Source of the DNA: Adenanthera pavonina
Lineage: Eukaryota; Streptophyta; Magnoliopsida; Fabales; Fabaceae
Length of the DNA: 64,000 nt
Direction of reading: 5' to 3'
Assembly (NCBI GenBank): GCA_026686845.1
Contig: JAIVEN010000007.1
Span: forward strand, 37,507,001 to 37,571,000
Below the pieces are notes generated by a model. That model was given only the letters and a program-made list of their open reading frames with translations. It did not search any database and was not told where the DNA came from. Each line of letters opens with the position of its first letter. The stretch's first letter is position 1. This document shows, piece after piece, positions 47,467-59,750 of this stretch. A program made the position numbers and the translations under genes.

Positions 47467-50400
47467 TCAAATGTCACTATTCATATCTCTTTTTAATCTG
47501 AGCATGTTTTTGAACCATTGTACTGAAGCTTTTGGTATCCTCGTAAGGTTATTCTTAAAATCCACATAGTAGAGTCCAAACCGGACAGTATAACCCATGT
47601 TCCACTCCCAATTGTCAAGCAATGACCACACAAAGTAACCACGAACATCGCAATCGTCTTCCCTGTATTGGATCAACGTTACGTTAATTTTATCATAATT
47701 TTAATTTAAAAACCATGTTATGGAGAGATTGAAATATACAGACATTGTTAACAGCCTGGTTTTTCTTTTCGTACCTTATAGCAGCGGATAAGTTTGAGAG
47801 ATAGTCCCTATGAAACATTATCCTCTTATCGTCTTGCAAAGCCTTTTCCAGGGTAGTGAAAGGTCCATTTGGGTCATCCATTCCTGCCATAATAAGTCTA
47901 AACAATGTGAACACTTCTGTGAACAGTTTAGCTTATCTTCTTATCTGAAAACACCTCTCTCACCATTTTCTGTTATAATCATTGGGGGATTCCCAAACTT
48001 GTTCTTCACATACTTCACCAACTTTCGGATTCCCCATGGAACAATGTGAAGCCAGCGGGAAGCAGCCTGAAGAAGGAAGAATTAGTGCTTCAGGTTAAAG
48101 TCTATACACAATGTTTAAGCCTCAATGAGTTCTTTATCATACCCTTTCTCCGATTGCAGCTCCTTTTCTATATGCTACAAAGTAGGACAATAAATGAGAC
48201 CAAGAAGAAGAAAAATGAAAGGACAAAAGGGGTCACAATTTTCATTGACGTCTTACGCGTAGTAATGACAGCAGCGTCTGATGAAGCGTCTTGCAAAATC
48301 AGTTTCCGAATTCTAGTCCTGTCATTACGTGTATAAACTGAGGTGTAATGATTTATACCCACAAAATCCAAGGATCCCATCAGCATGTTTGAAGTTGTAT
48401 CAGAGATCTCTGGTAATCTTTCAGCTACAAGTTGTTCCATTGAAACAGGATATTTCCCAAAAAAGAGAGGGTCAAGGAACCTGTTATGGAAGATAAGGTC
48501 TTCAATTTTTTATAAATTTCATGTAGCTACATGCATAATACATTGTCCTAATCAATGAGAAGAACTACCATCCAACTGAAAAATCCATAGCTCTGGCTGC
48601 TGCATCTCTGTCCTCATCAAGATCAGTGATGGGTTCATACCATACAGCATCTAAAGTTATCCCTATTTGACCCCCTTGTCTTTCCTGGATTATAACATCA
48701 ACAGCAAAATCAATATGTCAAATGTAATATTTTGTCCCTAAAAGATACACGTTAGCCAGTGAATATCTTATCACATATAATTTGCTCTCAAAATTTTTAA
48801 CTTGATATCGGTTAGTTCTTTTGCAAGGATGGAATAATTGAATTGTGCATGTTTAGGAATTGAAGACGACATGTTTAGAACCTTGAAATGTAGCTGATAA
48901 CTGCGATAAGCAGCAGCATGAGATAAGAGAATGTTGTGAGCAACAATGTAAGGTTCAGTGGATGATTTTCCCTTTTTACATAAGAAATGACCCAGAATAG
49001 AACATCTTCCAGGGGCTTGAATGCCTAAATCATAACCATGGAGGGCGAAGTTGTGTGGTTCATTGAAGGTTATCCAGTACTTTACTCTGTCCCCAAAAGT
49101 TTGGAAGCAGGTATAGGCATAGTGCTCGAAGTCTTTTCTGCAAATGAATATATACAAAACTCACTATATTTTTCTTTAAAGATCTAAAACATTGTCATTA
49201 ATTTTAACTTACATTATTAGTGGGCTTAGCCATCCTTCATATTTATCTTCTAGCATCTGTGGAAGATCCCAATGATATAGGGTTACAAAAGGCTGGATTC
49301 CTGATTGAGGAGAAGAACTAAAATTTTTAATGCTATTTTGTGCCGTTTGTTGAAAAAAAATTCGTATAGAAATTCTTTGTAACCTTTTTCCAGTAAAGCA
49401 TCTATGAGACTGTTGTAATACTTTATTCCTTCTGCACAAGGTTCCCCTGTTCCGTCTGTTAACAATTATTACAAAGAGAGTTAGCCATAAAAAAAAATCA
49501 AATGCAAAAGAATAAAAAAAAAAGAAAAAAGAGCTTTTGAAAACTTTTACATCTTACTTGGAAAAATTCTTGACCATGATACGGAAAATCTGTAAAAATC
49601 CATCCCCATATCTTTCATCAATTCTATATCATTCTGTGTAAAGTAAAATATGATTAATGTTTTCGGTTGTTTATTAAATATTATAATCACAAAAGTCAAG
49701 AAAATGGCAAAAAAAAAAAAAGCTTGAGGACTGTCACATCGGCACATAAGTTTAAAAACTCTTTTCACCTTCAGAAACTTCACGGCATTTGTTTGCTTCA
49801 CAATCTGATTTTCTATTGCTTAAAGTTGGTGATATGTCGGCGTCATCATCTCAATATTCTCTCATATTTTATAGTGGTGTGTGATCTCATCCTAAATTGT
49901 TTATACTTTCTTTAAAAATTCATATGAGCATGCACTCCTTGAATATGGGCCACTTGAAATTTGAGATAGAGAAAGAAAAGTTGAGCAAGCAATCTAACTT
50001 GAGCATAATCGAAGTCAGAAATTAAGTATCTTCCTTGTTCACCTCAAATCTGTGATATTGATCCACAGCCATATCTGCATTACTGAAGTCCAAAATTCTC
50101 CCTATCAGAAAGAAAGCTGGAAATCAGAAACTTCTCTGCAAATGTCAATAATTATTCTATGAATTAATTTTGATGATATACTATGGTTTGCCCTTTGAAC
50201 TTTGACTCTACCTGGAAGCCTGGAGAAAGTATCCCATATGCTATCTCCTTTATTTCCTTCATTAACAGCTCCTTCAAACTATGCAGTACAGGATTCCAAA
50301 TTGAAGAGACTCGATATAGGCTTCGTTTGATACTGTTTCATTATTTGAATTGAACATTGCAAGAGAAGGTAAGATTCTTACCTGGTAAGCTGAAGAAGCA

Positions 50401-50498
50401 GTTCCAAAGATAAACCCATCTGGAAAATCTCCTCTGCTAATTGATTCTGTCTTCGCAAAGAGCTGAATTATGAGAATAAAAACAATACTAATCCTCAT
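47467..50498 (-). CDS. Glycoside hydrolase family 1 beta-glucosidase (BGLU40-type)
   Basis: Retaining hydrolase releasing glucose or a similar sugar from beta-glycosides; the natural substrate cannot be read from sequence. Thirteen exons, minus strand: 50498-50382, 50278-50212, 50101-50043, 49633-49558, 49455-49384, 49300-49213, 49137-48882, 48684-48569, 48480-48257, 48174-48143, 48066-47964, 47883-47775, 47662-47467. All are GT-AG and in phase; 1,515 nt, 504 residues, normal for the family. A signal peptide (about 1-20) points to secretion or vacuole. GH1 motifs: DFPDGFIFGTASSAYQ near the N-terminus, SWSRIFP, LYHWDLPQ, TFNEP with acid/base E186, IITENG with nucleophile E402, and WSLLDNWEW near 452-460. 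A TATA-like stretch lies at about 50570-50582, some 75 bases before the start. An 83-bp intron (49383-49301) splits the LLEKG-IQPF junction; reading through it keeps an open frame in part, so it is easily missed. The closest plant type is Arabidopsis BGLU40 (At1g26560), by recall. Confidence 0.95.
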
Positions 50499-50589
50499 GG
50501 TGCTTGAGGTTGAAAAATTATACTAATTGCTAATTGCTAATTCTCGGAGGCTTGAGGCTGTACAGCTATGAATATATATATACACAGCA

Positions 50590-52585
50590 AACATGCTAGT
50601 TAACTTTGTTGTAAAGGCTAAGGCTAAGGCTGAAGAAGAAATAGACGAAAGCAGAAGCAACCATGAGCTTACTTAGAAACTGACAATTGATGTGGGCTAA
50701 TCCCATTTCTGTCTGTTTGTGTTGGAATTTGCAGACCCACCTGACACAGAGGAACCCTCACAGGGGCAGACGAAAACTGAGGATGATGAAGGAATTGGGA
50801 TGGCACATTTGACAAGTAAGAGATATTTTGTTCTGCTTTCTTGTTAGAGAAAATATGGTGGGGAAGGGTGTGTGAGTGTGAAGGGAGAGGAAAAGGCTAT
50901 ATGGGAAACTTAAACAACAGGAAATGGCGCTATCTACATCAACTCTACTGTGCAGGTTCTAGTTGCGGGGAAGACACCTCTTTTGTGTGCTTTTCTCAAT
51001 TGACACAGGAACCTTCCTATTCTATACTTCTCTGTTTTCTTGGGTGTCCAATTTCTTTAGAGGAAACGACACTCAAACAGGACATTGAATTATTGATTCA
51101 TCAATGATCAAATACATTACATGCCCTTTTCAATTAGATTCTCTGATACAATTAACATCAAATTAGGATTAACAATAATTAAAAACGAAAAAAAAATATT
51201 AATGAAAAAACACACAAAGTTGTGGAGTATGTGTTCAACATGGATTTTTTATTTGTATACGCATCAGATTACAAGTAAAATAAATGAAAGTAATTGAAAT
51301 GGATGGGAAAGAAAGTATTGTTTCGAATAAAGAAATTTCTTTAAGATAAGAATAAGAAATGGCAGTGTGTGCTTGGTTGGCAAGAATCTGATAAACTCAA
51401 GCCACCTACCAAAGTTTGTCCAAGCACCGAAGAATTAGGAAGAAAGTTCAAACCATCTTGTAAAAGCAATGTGTGAGTCTGGAATTTGGATAATATTTTG
51501 GATTCTTATGTGTCAGCCATTGTCAACTCTCGGGATAGAATTAGAACCTCCTTTTGAGATCGGCGTTGCAGTTTGCAAGTTACCACAATTAAAGAAAAAT
51601 AAAAACTGTTTTAGTACTCTATCAGAATAAAACAGATAAAGACTACATGTCAACATGCACGTGAATATTACAAGCATCCAATGCCCTTTCAAACAAACAT
51701 TTGTACTAAATATATATGTATGGTTCTAAAACTTAGGGTGTCTCCTTAATCTTCCAAACTGTACATTAGTACAAATTTAGAATATATCTAATTATTTATT
51801 CGGTAAGGCACAACTATATTCAACGTAGAATACAATGTTATAGAATGACTTTATATTCAAATTTTAATATAAGAAGACTTAAAATGAACAAGTCAAGCCA
51901 TTAGTACGCTACTAAGATGTTAAAAGGATTGGAAGTTAAAATATAACGGTTCTTTGTACAAAATAAAATTTGAAGGACAACTCCCTCTCTATGTATAAAT
52001 ATATACCTTGTACTTTCAAAATAGGGAGAATGAAAGATAAGGACCAATACACCAAAGTAATGTTAATAAAAGACCCAGAACCGAAATTCCTTTTTGGCCC
52101 TAAAAAGTCATTGAAATATACAAATATACCCCACCCAAGCTTTCTAGTTGGCTGGCCAGAAATGCCAACTTTTTCAGTTTTTCTCGTGAGCGTTCTTTCG
52201 TTTTCTTCTTCTCATCTTCTTTCTTCTCTGCGAGCTTTGCCTTCTTCAACAATCACAATCTAAGCCAACCTTATAATTACCAATCACAATCACAGCAATT
52301 CATGGCAACCCAATCACAGATCACCATTATAATTGATTCGTACCTTCTTCGACGAATGGATTGTCATGGAGGTCGAACCAAAATGGGATTGATGGAGGCC
52401 GAAGGGCCGAACGGAATGCATAACTGAACGAGGAAGAAAATGGATCTCGAGCTTCTCTCGAGGCATAACTGAGATTCAAAGAAGAAAATGGAAACCGATT
52501 CGCGAGATTCAATGGAGGGGGAGGACATTTGACATTAAGGGCAATTTGGGAATTGGGTCTTTCAAGAAAAAAAAAATTGCTCTCA
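50590..52585. other. Intergenic region
   Basis: No gene recognised. Open frames at 50841-51107 and 51970-52263 (plus) and 52327-52512 (minus) lack domains. 52060-52560 contains phrases such as CCTTTTTGGCCCTAAAAA and GGGCAATTTGGGAATTGGG that could belong to an old repeat, with no borders found. Confidence 0.35.
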
Positions 52586-54002
52586 TTTTAAAATGTTAGG
52601 GAAACTGATATTTTAAGGTAAAAATATTTAATTAATATTATTTTATAATCAAAATGTTTAATTAATATCATTTTATGACCAAAATATTTTAAAAGGGTAG
52701 AAAGAGGTAATGATCTTAAACTAATCAAAATTTAAAAAAAAATTACATAAATGCCTCTATTAAAAAGTTTGACACTTAACTTTTACTATTTACTACTCAG
52801 ATTTCATAATTTAATAATAAATTACCCAATTTTACACTAAACACATTATGATCACTAAAGAATTTAACTGATCAGTTCCAAAGTTTGACACTTAACTCCT
52901 GTTATTTATTATTTAGCTTCCACAATTTGACATTGAGTTACCCTGATTTTACATTGAACACATTATGATCGCCAAAGAATTTCACTCAGCCTTCTCTTTG
53001 AACATTTGCTCCTAACACATTATAATAGCTAAAAAATTCAACTTATCAATTACAGAGTTTAACACTCAGCTCCCACTATTTACTTATCAGGTTCTACGAT
53101 TTGACACTAGGTTACCTCAATTTTATATTGAATAAATTATGTTCATTGAGAATTTAACCGATCAATCCTAGTATTTGACAGTCTGCTTTCTCTATTCGAT
53201 ACTCAGATTTCCCAATTTGACACTGAGTTTTATCAATTTTATAATAAATAAATTATGATCATTAAATAATTCAACTAATCAGTCACAGTATTTAACACTT
53301 ATGTTCACCCATTTGACATTGATGTTTCCTGGTTTTATATTGAACAAATTATGGTCATTAAATAATTCAACTTATCAAACCTAGTATTTGATATTCAACT
53401 ATTGTTCTGTGTAAAATTATGAAACATTAATGTCAAATGAGTGAACATAAGTGTCAAATTTTAGAACTTGAGTATTAAATACTATGACTGATCAGTTAAA
53501 TTATTTAATGATTATAATTTATTCAGTGTAAAATCTAGGAACACTAGTGTCAAATCGTAAAATTTGAGTATTAAATAGAAGGAAGTAGAGTATCAAATAT
53601 CGGGACTAATCAATTGAATTCTTCAATGAACATGATTTGTTTAGAGTAAAATTAAGGTAGTTCAGTGTTAAATCATAAAACTTGAATAGTCAATAGTGAG
53701 AACTAAGTGTCAAACTCTAAGACTGATCAATTGAATTATTTGATGATTATAATGTGTCAAATAATTATAATGTATTCAGTGTAAAATCAGGATAACTTAG
53801 TGGTAACTCGTGAAACCTTAGTAGTAAATAGTAAAAACTCAGTATCAAACTTTTTACGAGAGTATTTAAATCATCTACTTTTTAAAATTTTAATTAGTTT
53901 AAAACCATGATCTCTCTCTATTATTTTGAAATATTTTGATGATAAAATGACAATAATTGAATGTTTTAGTTATAAAATATCATTTTTCCAAAATTTTATG
54001 AT
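52586..54002. repeat. Foldback-like palindrome made of about 116-bp tandem repeats
   Basis: The left arm (52586-53400) is a series of direct repeats of about 115-118 bp, with landmarks AATTATGATCATTAAA, TTGACACTTA and TTTTATATTGAA recurring near 52845, 52962, 53137, 53252 and 53348 and partial units between. From about 53405 the same units continue in inverse orientation (TTTAATGATTATAATTTATT, TCAGTGTAAAAT, AGTGTCAAAT) to about 53870. The outer flanks also mirror each other: TTAAACTAATCAAAATTT near 52715 against AAATTTTAATTAGTTTAAAA near 53885, and ACTGATATTTTAAGG near 52608 against ATAAAATATCATTTTT near 53971. The whole could fold back on itself. This matches Foldback/FARE-type or Mutator-like long-inverted-repeat elements. 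No coding sequence. Confidence 0.8.
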
Positions 54003-54396
54003 TGTTATAAAACTAAAGAAAAGTAAAAAAGATGAACAAGAGAATAGAAATGAATAAGAGAAAAGATATGGAGGAGACAAAGTAGAGAGAGTTTTTCACA
54101 TTCCCTTCAAGTAAGTAAACACAAGGTATATGCCTTCTATTTATAGGTCTCAAACCATTAAAGGCTCACACAAGGATTACAAAAACATAAATAAAAATAT
54201 AATGACATAATATTACACATTTGTAGGTTATAGTGTATTAATCATAAAAAACCCCCTAAAAGATATTTAATATAAAGGTTATAGAGTATAGAACATTAAC
54301 TTTAAGGAGATTATAAAGTTTAAGGTATTAAATGTGGAGGATACCAATAGTTGGGGGGTTATGAACATCCACATAATTATTATAATATTTACAATA
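54003..54396 (-). repeat. 3' LTR of the copia element
   Basis: Begins (plus strand) TGTTATAAAACTAAAG and ends TATTTACAATA. It is the same length as its partner at 59352-59745. On the element's own strand the LTR reads TATTGTAAAT...TATAACA. Confidence 0.9.
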
Positions 54397-54599
54397 CTCC
54401 CTTTTAAATGACCATAATAAAATTGTAGCTCGTTAAAGTCTTACTAGGAAAAACCCAATGGGATAAAAACCTAGTAAAGGAAAAAGAGTACACAATATTG
54501 ATCCTGCATCATTAAAAACCTTACAAAGAAAAACTCAATAGGACAAAAACTTGGAAATGCAAAAAGAGTACAGCATAGCATTTACTCCCTCTGATGTTA

Positions 54600-55800
54600 A
54601 CATTACTTTATACCTTCAAGTCGACGCATCTCAATTCCATGTACTAACTTCTTAAGTGTTGTAGTTGGTAGTGTCTTGATAAACAAATCTACAAAATTAT
54701 CACATGAACGAATTTGTAGAATATCCATGTCACCACTCTTTAGAAGATCATGAGTGAAAAAGAATTTTGATAAAATATGCTTCGTTCTATCTCTTTTAAT
54801 ATATCATCATTTTAACTGAGTTATACATGCTGTATTATCTTCATATAATATTGTTGGAATATTTTCCTGAAGAAGAAGACCATACATCTTTAGAATATGC
54901 TGGATTATTGACTTTAGTCAAACACATTCTCGACTTGCTTTGTGTACTGCAATAATCTCTGCATGATTTGATGAGATAGCCACCAAAGTTTGTTTTGTTA
55001 AGCATCAAGATAAAACCGTACCTCCACATATAAATAAGTATCTTGTTTGGAACTGAGTTTTGTGTGGATCGGATAAATACCTTGCATCTGTATAGCCAAT
55101 CAATTGTAATCCAGATTCAAATGAATAAAATAACCCCATGTTAATAGTCTCTTTGAGATATCAAAATATGTGTTTAACTCCATTCCAATGTCTTCTTGTT
55201 GGAAAATAACTAAATCTTGCCAATAAATTTATAGCAAATGCAACTTCAAATCGTGTTAAATTAGCAAGATACATTAATGCACCTATAGAACTAAGATATG
55301 GTACTTCAGGACCAAGGAGTTCTTCTTCATTTTCCCGAGGATGAAAAGGATCTTTATTTACATCAAGTGATCTTACAACCATTGGGGTAGTTAATGGATG
55401 TGCTTTATCCATGTAAAATCGCTTTAAAATTTTTTTCCATATAAGATGATTAATGAAGAAAAATTCCATTTGTCAAATGCTCAATTTGTAAACCTAGACA
55501 AAATTTTGTTTTTGCAAGATCTTTCATTTCAAATTCCCTCTTCAGACAATCAACTACTTTTTGAAACTCTTCAGGAGTTCCAATGATATTTAAATCATCA
55601 ACATATATAGTAATTATAGCAAATTTTGGTCTATTTCCTTTGATAAAGAGACAAGGACAAATTACATCATTTTTGTAACCTTGCTCTAGCAAATATTCAC
55701 TTAGACAATTATACCACATTCGTCCAAATTGTTTCAACCCATATAAGGATTTATTCAAACGAATTACATAATTTTCTTGAGAATCCTTACATGCTTATGA
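54600..55800 (-). pseudogene. copia reverse transcriptase and RNase H region (broken)
   Basis: The reverse transcriptase fragment (55758-55450) contains LYGLKQFGRMWY and the catalytic ITIYVDDLNIIG (YVDD), followed by FEMKDLAKTKFCLGLQIE. After a frame break, 55469-55161 carries the connection region (PYLSSIGALMYLANLTRFEVAFAIN). RNase H pieces (GYTDARYLSDPHKT, EDNTACI) continue to about 54600 with several stops. Upstream RT and linker pieces (55800-56600) are recognisable only as fragments. Confidence 0.85.
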
Positions 55801-56999
55801 CATATTAAATCCTTTAGGGATTTTCATATAAATTTTAGTATGTAAAGAACCATATAAATAAGCAATAACAACATCGATTAAATGCATATCAAGTTTTTTA
55901 TATATTGTCAAACTAATTAGATACAATAAAGTGATTGCATCCACTACAGGAAAATAGGTCTCTTCATAATCAATACCAGGCCTTTGTGAAAATATTTGTG
56001 CTACAAGTCATGTTTTATATCTAACAACTTCATTTTTCTCATTTCATTTTTACACAAATACCCATCTATATCCAACAAGTTCTACAACCTAGGGTGTTCG
56101 AACTATAGGTCTGAAAACTTCACGCTTTGATAGTGAATTTAATTTAGGGTGAATTATCGCTTTCCATTTTAGCCAATCATTTCTGTCTCTACATTCTTCA
56201 ATAGATTTTAGTTCAATATCCTTATTTTGATTTATTATCTTAACTGCCACATTATATGAAAATATATTATCGACAACTATATCTTTTTAATTTCATCTTT
56301 TTCCCCTGGAGACATAACTTATCGAGATCCCTTTATTATTTTTAGGTATCTGGACTACTTTTGGAGTCATTTGATTAGTTATGTCTTGGACCTCTATAAG
56401 AGTATCAATCTCCTTAACTGAACTATTTTGATTATTTGCTCATTTCTTCTTTCTAGGATTTTTATCTTTGGAACCGATTGGTCTACCATGCTTCAAGCGT
56501 GGTTTAGATTCATTTGCACTATCTGATTGTTCTACTGGAACATTAATTTGAATTAGAGCATTTTCAGATAGAATGTAAAATTTAGTAATTCTTTTTAGAT
56601 CAGTAAATGCATCTCGCAATTAATTTGTAATATTCTGCAAATGAATTATTTTTTGCACTTGTAATTCACATTGTTTTGTTTAAGAATCTAAGTACGATAA
56701 TGATAAAACATTCCAAATAATTTCTTTTTCCAGCTATTGGTTATCTCCCCTTAACATTGGAAAAATTATTTCATCAAAATAACAATCGATAAATCATGTT
56801 GTAAATAAAACTCTAGTTAATGGTTCAATATACTTTATTATAGAAAGATATTCATAACCAACACATATTCCTAACATTCTTTGAGGACCCATTTTTAAAA
56901 GTTGTGGTGGAGTAACAGGAATATATATTACGCATCCAAAAATTCTAAGATGGAAAATATTCTGCTCCTGACCAAAAGCTAATTATAATTGGGAGAATT

Positions 57000-58124
57000 T
57001 ATGATAACTCATTGGCCTGATATGAATGAGTATTGCTACATGTAAAATTGCATATCCCCATACTGAAATGGGAAGCTTTGTTCTCATAAAGATTGATCTA
57101 GCAATTAATTGGAGATATTTAATAAGTAATTCTACTAAACCATTCTGAGTATGCACATATACAACAGATTTTTCTATTGTTATTGCAGTTGACAGGCAAT
57201 AGTCATTAAAAGTCTATGATGTAAACTTACTAGCATTATCAAGACGAATTGTCTTGATTGCATAATCTAGAAACTATGCTCTTAATCGAATTATTTGAGC
57301 AAGTAATCTAGCAAATGCTAAATTACAAGTTGATAATAAGCATGCATATAATCACATTGTAGATGCATCTATTAAAACCACAAAATATCTAAATGGTCAA
57401 CATAATGGATGGATAGACCCGCATATATTCCCTTGAATACATTCCAGAAATGCAAGGGATTCAGTCCCAACCTTAACTAGTGATAGCCTTATAATTAATT
57501 TACCTTGAGAACATGTAACACATGAAAAATATTTAAACTGAAGAATCTTCTGGTTTTTCAATGGATATTCATATGAATTTTCAATAATTTTTCGCATCAT
57601 TGTTGATTCAGGATGACCTAACCAATCATACTAAATGATAAAAGTATTTCTATCAGTAAACTTCTGGTTCACTGTGACATTTGTTTCAATTGTACTAATA
57701 TATGTACAATACAAACCAGATGATAAAGCAGATAATTTTTCCAAAATATGCTTCTTTTCAGATACAATAACTGTAATATGCAGCAATTTCGATGATTATC
57801 CTTAAAATTTAATAAATTTCTTTGAGATTTAGTAGAGAATAATACACTTTTTATGACAAACTTTATCCCACCAGGTAATATTATAATTGCTCTTCCAGAG
57901 CTATCAATTAATTTTGAATTACCTGCTATAGTATTGACACTTACATCACTTATTGTTAAATGAGAAAAATATTTTTTATCTTTGAGTATTGTATGTGTTG
58001 TAGCATTATCCGCAAGATATATATCTTCATTATTGTCTCCAACCAAATGATGAAAAATAACTATTTTCTTCATTAAAAGAAAGAAAATACATCGTAAGAC
58101 ATAATTAAAAGAAATAAAATACAT
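57000..58124 (-). pseudogene. copia protease and integrase region (broken)
   Basis: 58124-57669 includes the retropepsin-like segment IYLADNATTHTI, where the usual copia D-S/T-G catalytic triplet is replaced by DNA, then KDKKYFSHL and the strand-rich remainder. The integrase follows with FSCVTCSQGKL (zinc-binding region) at 57600-57397 and then core pieces (IKTIRLDNASKFTS, EKSVVYVHTQNGLVE) to about 57000, split by stops. Not functional. Confidence 0.75.
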
Positions 58125-58246
58125 AACAGAATAAGAAAATTACATAAGGAGCAATATAGCCCTTATTATAAAGAAAATATGAAAAGAGAAAACCACAAAA
58201 TATATAAACGCAAACATTTTGATTATTTTTTTTATTTCAAACTACT

Positions 58247-59310
58247 CTAATTATGATTTTCAAAGAAGTCGGCTACTTCCAAATGTGTCATATCAATGCC
58301 ATTAATATCAACGGATCCATCAAGGCAATTAAAATTATCATCATTGTATGTAAAATTTGCCCCAAGATCATCATTTTGATAAGTTAAATTTGTTTCCACA
58401 TTTTTCCCTTTCTTTTTGATGAAGGCTTGATAAAATTTTACTAGATGCTCAGGTATATGACAGGTACGTGACCAATACCCTTTCATACCATATCTAAAAC
58501 ATTGATTTTCTGTGACATTTAGAGAGTTACTTAGACCACTTTTGTCTTTTCTTTGCCCTTCATTATTTTTCTTCTTTTGGTGGTATTTTGATTATAATTG
58601 TTATCACCACCACCACGAAAAATTATAATTATTGCGGCCCCTATCATAACCATGATCACGTCCATGACCATGACTGCGACTATAACCATGGTAATTGTTA
58701 CGCATTGTCACATTCACTTAAGGGAATGGAGTAGATTCTATGGGACGAATCTCATGATTTTTCATTAACAGTTCGTTATTTTGTTTAACTACAAGAAGAC
58801 ATGAGATTAATTCAAAATACATTTTAAAACCTTTTTCACAAAATTGCTGCTGTAGGAGCATATTTGAAGCATGAAAAGTTGAAAAGGTTTTTTCTAATAA
58901 GCCATAATCAATTTTTTTTTTACCATATAATTTCAATTGAGAACTTATTTTAAAAACTACTGAATTATAATCACTAACAGTTTTAAATTCTTACAAACGC
59001 AAATGCATCCATTCATAACGAATTTTGGGTAAAATCACCAATTTTTTATGATCATACATTTCTTTCAGATTATTCTATAATTCAAGCGGATCTTTTACTG
59101 TTAAATATTCCGTTTTCAATCCTTCATGCAAATGACGATGAAGGAAAATCATTGCCTTGATCTTATCTTGATTAGTTGCCTCATTTCCTGGTAAAATTGC
59201 CTCTCCTAGACTATTGGCATCTAGGTGAATTTCAGCATCAAGCACTCAAGGCAAATAGTTTTTTCTCGTAATATCAAGGGCCGTGAACTCAAGTTTGGTA
59301 AGATTTGTCA
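58247..59310 (-). pseudogene. copia gag region (broken)
   Basis: Begins near 59310 (LTKLEFTALDI), continues LEILLHRHLHEG-type gag-polypeptide sequence and 58936-58718 (LYGKKKIDYGLLEKTFSTFH), then a Gly/Arg/Asn-rich stretch and the CCHC-like remnant near 58490 (YGMKGYWSRTCHIPEHLV). 58486-58247 is the acidic spacer before the protease. Stops interrupt several points. Confidence 0.7.
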
Positions 59311-59351
59311 TTGATCAAATTTAAATCTCCAAGCAATTTGTGCTGATAACG

Positions 59352-59745
59352 TGTTATAAAACTAAAGAAAAACAAGAAAGATGAACAAGAGAATAGAGAT
59401 GAATAAGAGAAAAGATATGGAGAAAACAAAGTAGAGAGAGTTTTTCACATTTCCTTCAAGTAAGTAAACACAAGATATATACCTTCTATTTATAAGTCTT
59501 AAACCATTAAAGGCTCACACAAGAATTATAAAAATATAAATAAGAATATAATGATATAATATTACATATTTGCAGGTTATAGTGTATTAACTATGAAAAA
59601 CCTCCTAAAAGTCCTTCAATATAAATGTTATAGAGTATAGGACATTAACCTTAAGGATATTATGAAGTTTAAGGCATTAAAAGTGGAAGATACTAATAGT
59701 TGGGGGTTTATGAATATCCACAAAATTATTATAATATTTACAATA
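59352..59745 (-). repeat. 5' LTR of the copia element
   Basis: Same ends as the LTR at 54003-54396. The segment GTTATCAGCAC lies just inside it on the minus strand (plus 59340-59350) as the likely primer-binding region. Confidence 0.9.
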
Positions 59746-59750
59746 ATGAT

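Larger units (their letters stand above)
54003..59745 (-). mobile_element. Degenerate Ty1/copia LTR retrotransposon
   Basis: Complete element with two 394-bp LTRs (54003-54396 and 59352-59745) and a perfect 5-bp target duplication ATGAT (53998-54002 and 59746-59750). The coding order gag, protease, integrase, reverse transcriptase, RNase H reads on the minus strand; pol before RNase H with integrase ahead of RT is the copia order. Next to the minus-strand 3' LTR is a polypurine tract (AAAAGGGAG, 54397 side). Next to the 5' LTR is GTTATCAGCAC, a primer-site-like segment. By eye the LTRs differ at about 38 of 394 sites, mostly transitions, so the insertion is old and probably methylated. All open frames are broken. 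It is inserted at the right edge of the foldback palindrome. Confidence 0.93.

Noticed and set aside
51970..52512. Open frames at 51970-52263 and 52327-52512
   Set aside because: No recognisable domain, and the Ser/Leu-rich composition fits chance translation of CT-rich DNA.
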